Source of the DNA: Orbilia blumenaviensis | Lineage: Eukaryota > Ascomycota > Orbiliomycetes > Orbiliales > Orbiliaceae | NCBI GenBank assembly: GCA_036872755.1 | Contig: JAVHNS010000016.1 | Location: 682,001 to 746,000 of the forward strand | Direction of reading: 5' to 3' | Length of the DNA: 64,000 nucleotides | Shown here: positions 61,263 through 64,000 of the stretch, piece after piece | Numbering within the stretch: position 1 is the stretch's first letter | Layout of the letters: the number at the start of each line of letters is the position of its first letter | The notes under the pieces: model-generated | Told to the model about the DNA's origin: nothing | The model's input: the letters and a program-made list of their open reading frames with translations, nothing else | Database searches by the model: none | Made by a program: the position numbers and the translations under genes

Positions 61263-63785
61263 ATGCATCTTCTTCGCCTTCTAGGCACCTTGTGTGCTCT
61301 AGGCCAAATCGCCTCGGCTGCTCCAGTTGGGCAACGGTAGGTCCCTCTTGCAGACTTTCTTCTTCTTTTCTTGTTCCATTGCTAATATCCTACCCCATCC
61401 TAGCTCCTCGCTATCTCCTCGACAAGCTGCCCCATTCTGGCTCGGCGAGGTACAACACCAGGGTCTTGCTGCCTTCAATAGCAATCCACAATCCTACCAG
61501 GTCTTCAGAAACGTTAGAGACTTTGGTGCCAAAGGTGACGGTGTCACTGATGACTCTGATGCCATCAATGCTGCTATCCAAGCAGGAAATCGTTGTATGA
61601 AGGGATGTGATTCTTCGACTACTCAGCCTGGATTGATCTACTTCCCTGCCGGTACTTATCTTGTTACGAAACCAATCATTGCTGTCTATTACAGCCAGCT
61701 TGTCGGTGACGCTGCTACACTCCCTATTATCAAAGCCGCCGGCTCTTTCGCTGGAATTGCAGTCTTTGACAGCGATCCATACGAGAGCGATGGCTCCAAC
61801 TGGTATACCAATCAGAACAAGTAAGTAAGAACACCAAAGCCCTGAGTAGCCACCCCAAGCATATATGCTAATAAGCTTTAGCTTCTTCCGCGCCATTCGC
61901 AACTTCGTCATCGACTTAACTGCGACACCGTCTGGAACAGGTATCCATTGGCAGGTTGCTCAAGCATCCTCTCTCATCAATATACAATTTGAGATGGTAA
62001 GTTGAAGCCGAGTTGAATACAATGTCGAAACCAAGCTAACTATTTCTTTAGGGCAATACCGACAGCCAGGGCATCTTTATGGACAATGGCTCAGGCGGTT
62101 TTATGTCAGATCTCGTCTTCAGAGGCGGAAAAGTCGGTGCTTTCCTCGGTAATCAGCAGTTCACCACCCGTAACTTTGTCTTCGAAGGAGTCAAAACAGC
62201 AATGGTTCTCAACTGGAACTGGGGCTGGACCTTCAAAAGCCTTGACATCAAAAATTGCGGAGTTGGTATCGATATGACAGCTGGAGGCGCCGAAGCCCAG
62301 AGCGTTGGATCCGTCCTTGTCCTCGACAGCAAGATCTCTAATACTCCTATTGGCATCAAAACTGTTCATTCGGCTGCCAGTCAGCCTATTACCGGCGGTA
62401 CTTTGGTCATTGATAATCTTTCCACCGATAACGTTCCAGTGATCGTTGCAAACAACGACGGAGGTGCAATCTTGGCCGGCTCTGGAGCTGCTACTAAGGT
62501 CGAGAGCTGGGGCCAAGGTCGTGTCTATTCTCCAAACGGAGGAAGCCGCGTCCAAGCAGACCTCTTGCCAAAGCCACAGAAACCAGCTGCTCTTCTCGAT
62601 AACAACGGCTATATCTTTGAACGGTCTCGTCCACAGTACGCTGACGTTCCAGCTTCTCAGATTGTTTCTGCTCGCTCAAACGGTGTAAAGGGTGATGGAG
62701 TTACTGATGATACCGCCGCTCTTCAAGCCCTGATCAGCAACAATGTTGGCAAGGTCATCTTCCTTGACCATGGTGTTTACAAGCTCACATCTACTCTTTA
62801 CATCCCACCAAACACCAAGATTGTCGGTGAGTGTTGGGCAACACTGATCTCTGAAGGCTCCTTCTTCGCCGACTCCAAGAACCCCAAGGTTGTCGTTCAG
62901 GTCGGCAAGCCAGGCGAAGTTGGATCTGTCGAACTTTCGGATCTTGTTCTTGAAACCGCTGGCCCTGCCGGTGGCGCCATTGTCCTCGAGTGGAACATGG
63001 CAGATGCACCAGGAACAAAGGGAACCAATGGCATGTGGGATGTTCACATTCGTATTGGTGGTTCTGCCGGCACTAAGCTTCAGTCTGATCAGTGCAAGAA
63101 GAATCCCTCTGGCGATGGTACCCAAATCAACCACAACTGCGAGAGTGCTTTCATGCTCATGCACATTGGAAAGACTGGCTCTGTTTACATGGAAAACAAC
63201 TGGATCTGGACCTCTGACCACGAACTCGACCTCAACGACTTCAGCCAGATCACCATTTTCAGCGGCCGTGGCTTGTGGATCGAAACCCTAGAGGGCCCAG
63301 TCTGGGGCTATGCCACTGCTGCTGAACACAATGTAATGTATCAGTACCAGCTCACGAATACCAAAAACGTCTTCCTTGGTATGATCCAAACCGAAACCCC
63401 ATACTACCAGAGCAACCCCACCGTTTACCTTCCATATGATGTCAACCCAGCGTTTGAGGACCCCTTTTATGACTGCCCTGATAAGTCGCAAGGTTCTACC
63501 TGCGCTAAGTCTATCGGCTTCCGTGTCAAGGACTCTAAGGATATTTTGGTCTATGGTGCTGGATTGTACAGCTTCTTCGAAAATTATACACAAGAATGTC
63601 TAAAGACCCAAACCTGTCAAGATGATATGGTCTCCGTTGAAGGTAGCACCCAAAACTTCTTCATGTATAACTTAAATACTGTGGGCGTTAGCAACATGGT
63701 TAAAGTTAACGAGAAGAAAGTGGTGCCACAAGCGGAGAACCAGAACGGGTTCGCTTCAACAATTGCTCTCTTTGCGCAGCAGTAG
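61263..63785 (+). CDS. secreted GH55 exo-beta-1,3-glucanase
   Basis: Four exons (61263-61336, 61404-61820, 61882-61996, 62052-63785) encode 779 residues, the normal length for GH55. Introns are 67, 61 and 55 bp with GTAGGT/GTAAGT donors. The first 20 residues (MHLLRLLGTLCALGQIASAA) are a signal peptide. Two parallel beta-helix (pectate-lyase-3-like) halves each open with the same signature: NVRDFGAKGDGVTDD (about 61-75) and RSNGVKGDGVTDDTAALQ (about 410-427). Family members release glucose from beta-1,3-glucan, either in the fungus's own wall or in foreign fungal or plant callose substrates. The coding sequence is C-ending at wobble positions more than the neighbours, which suggests high expression. 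No truncation is seen. Pectate lyase activity is not implied by the fold similarity. Confidence 0.94.
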
Positions 63786-64000
63786 ACTGGTTGTGCATTG
63801 CAGAGGCAGTTTTATGAAGCAAAGGTTTTAGGGAAACCAAAACGACTTATGGATTAATTAAAATTTTCCTATGGGGACTTTATGGGATTTAAGGCAAATA
63901 TTTGGGGGTTTCTCCAGATATGATGATACAAGGAGGATATGGTGCTTTCCTTAGCTCAGTACCCTGGGCATTTCATAGCTCACTACTTTGATAGTAGCGA
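63786..64000. other. 3' flank of the GH55 gene
   Basis: This is the downstream untranslated and intergenic sequence up to the window end. No further gene is visible. Confidence 0.6.

Noticed and set aside
61411..63221. Long minus-strand frames opposite the GH55 gene
   Set aside because: They mirror a codon-biased real gene on the plus strand and have no independent features.
1..64000. CRISPR array, bacterial operon or prophage
   Set aside because: No regularly spaced repeats and no Shine-Dalgarno-led gene strings. Spliceosomal introns throughout show a eukaryotic nuclear genome.

Overview
The window is a piece of a filamentous ascomycete nuclear genome. Its genes carry many short introns (about 50-110 bp) with GTATGT/GTAAGT-type donors, CTAAC/CTAAT-type branch points and YAG acceptors. 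The gene set (GH55 exo-beta-1,3-glucanase, fungal 7TM receptor, PLAC8 protein, small secreted cysteine-containing proteins, F-box proteins) fits Pezizomycotina, and I lean towards a Leotiomycete. A very AT-rich, RIP-like block supports a RIP-active lineage. No species is claimed.

Region 1 (1-about 14390) is almost pure A/T with no credible gene. Inside it I can delimit a degraded LTR retrotransposon, 3550-12784, with LTRs of 600 and 567 bp and a 5-bp target duplication AAAAC. The distal halves of the two LTRs have lost opposite bases: the left keeps G and lost C, the right keeps C and lost G. This is the expected signature of strand-wise C-to-T mutation by RIP.

Region 2 (about 14390-29515) is ordinary gene space: an HD-domain hydrolase (+), a seven-transmembrane receptor (-), a gene-poor 3.5 kb stretch, an NAD(P)-malic enzyme (-), an epoxide hydrolase with nine exons (+), and an orphan 339-residue protein (-). 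Malic enzyme and epoxide hydrolase are divergently arranged around a 1.6 kb spacer with two TGACGTC boxes.

Region 3 (about 31390-52170) looks accessory. Small predicted secreted proteins (31391, 41771, 48428, 52168) alternate with F-box or F-box-like proteins (35671, 43716, 45860, 49960), plus a PLAC8 protein and a conserved protein phosphatase-1 inhibitor-2/Glc8 gene. Two of the F-box genes (43716 and 45860) are diverged tandem paralogues sharing an intron at the same codon and phase.

Region 4 (53467-63785) holds a type II membrane glycosyltransferase with a DSD motif, a large C2H2 zinc-finger regulator, a 4 kb gene-free spacer and a secreted GH55 glucanase.

Exon models were built by hand from splice signals, reading phase and protein-family expectations, and total lengths were checked for divisibility by three. 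They are predictions without transcript support. No new molecular system is proven here. The strongest leads are the RIP polarity record in the LTR pair, the F-box/secreted-protein cluster, and the possible frameshift in the receptor gene.
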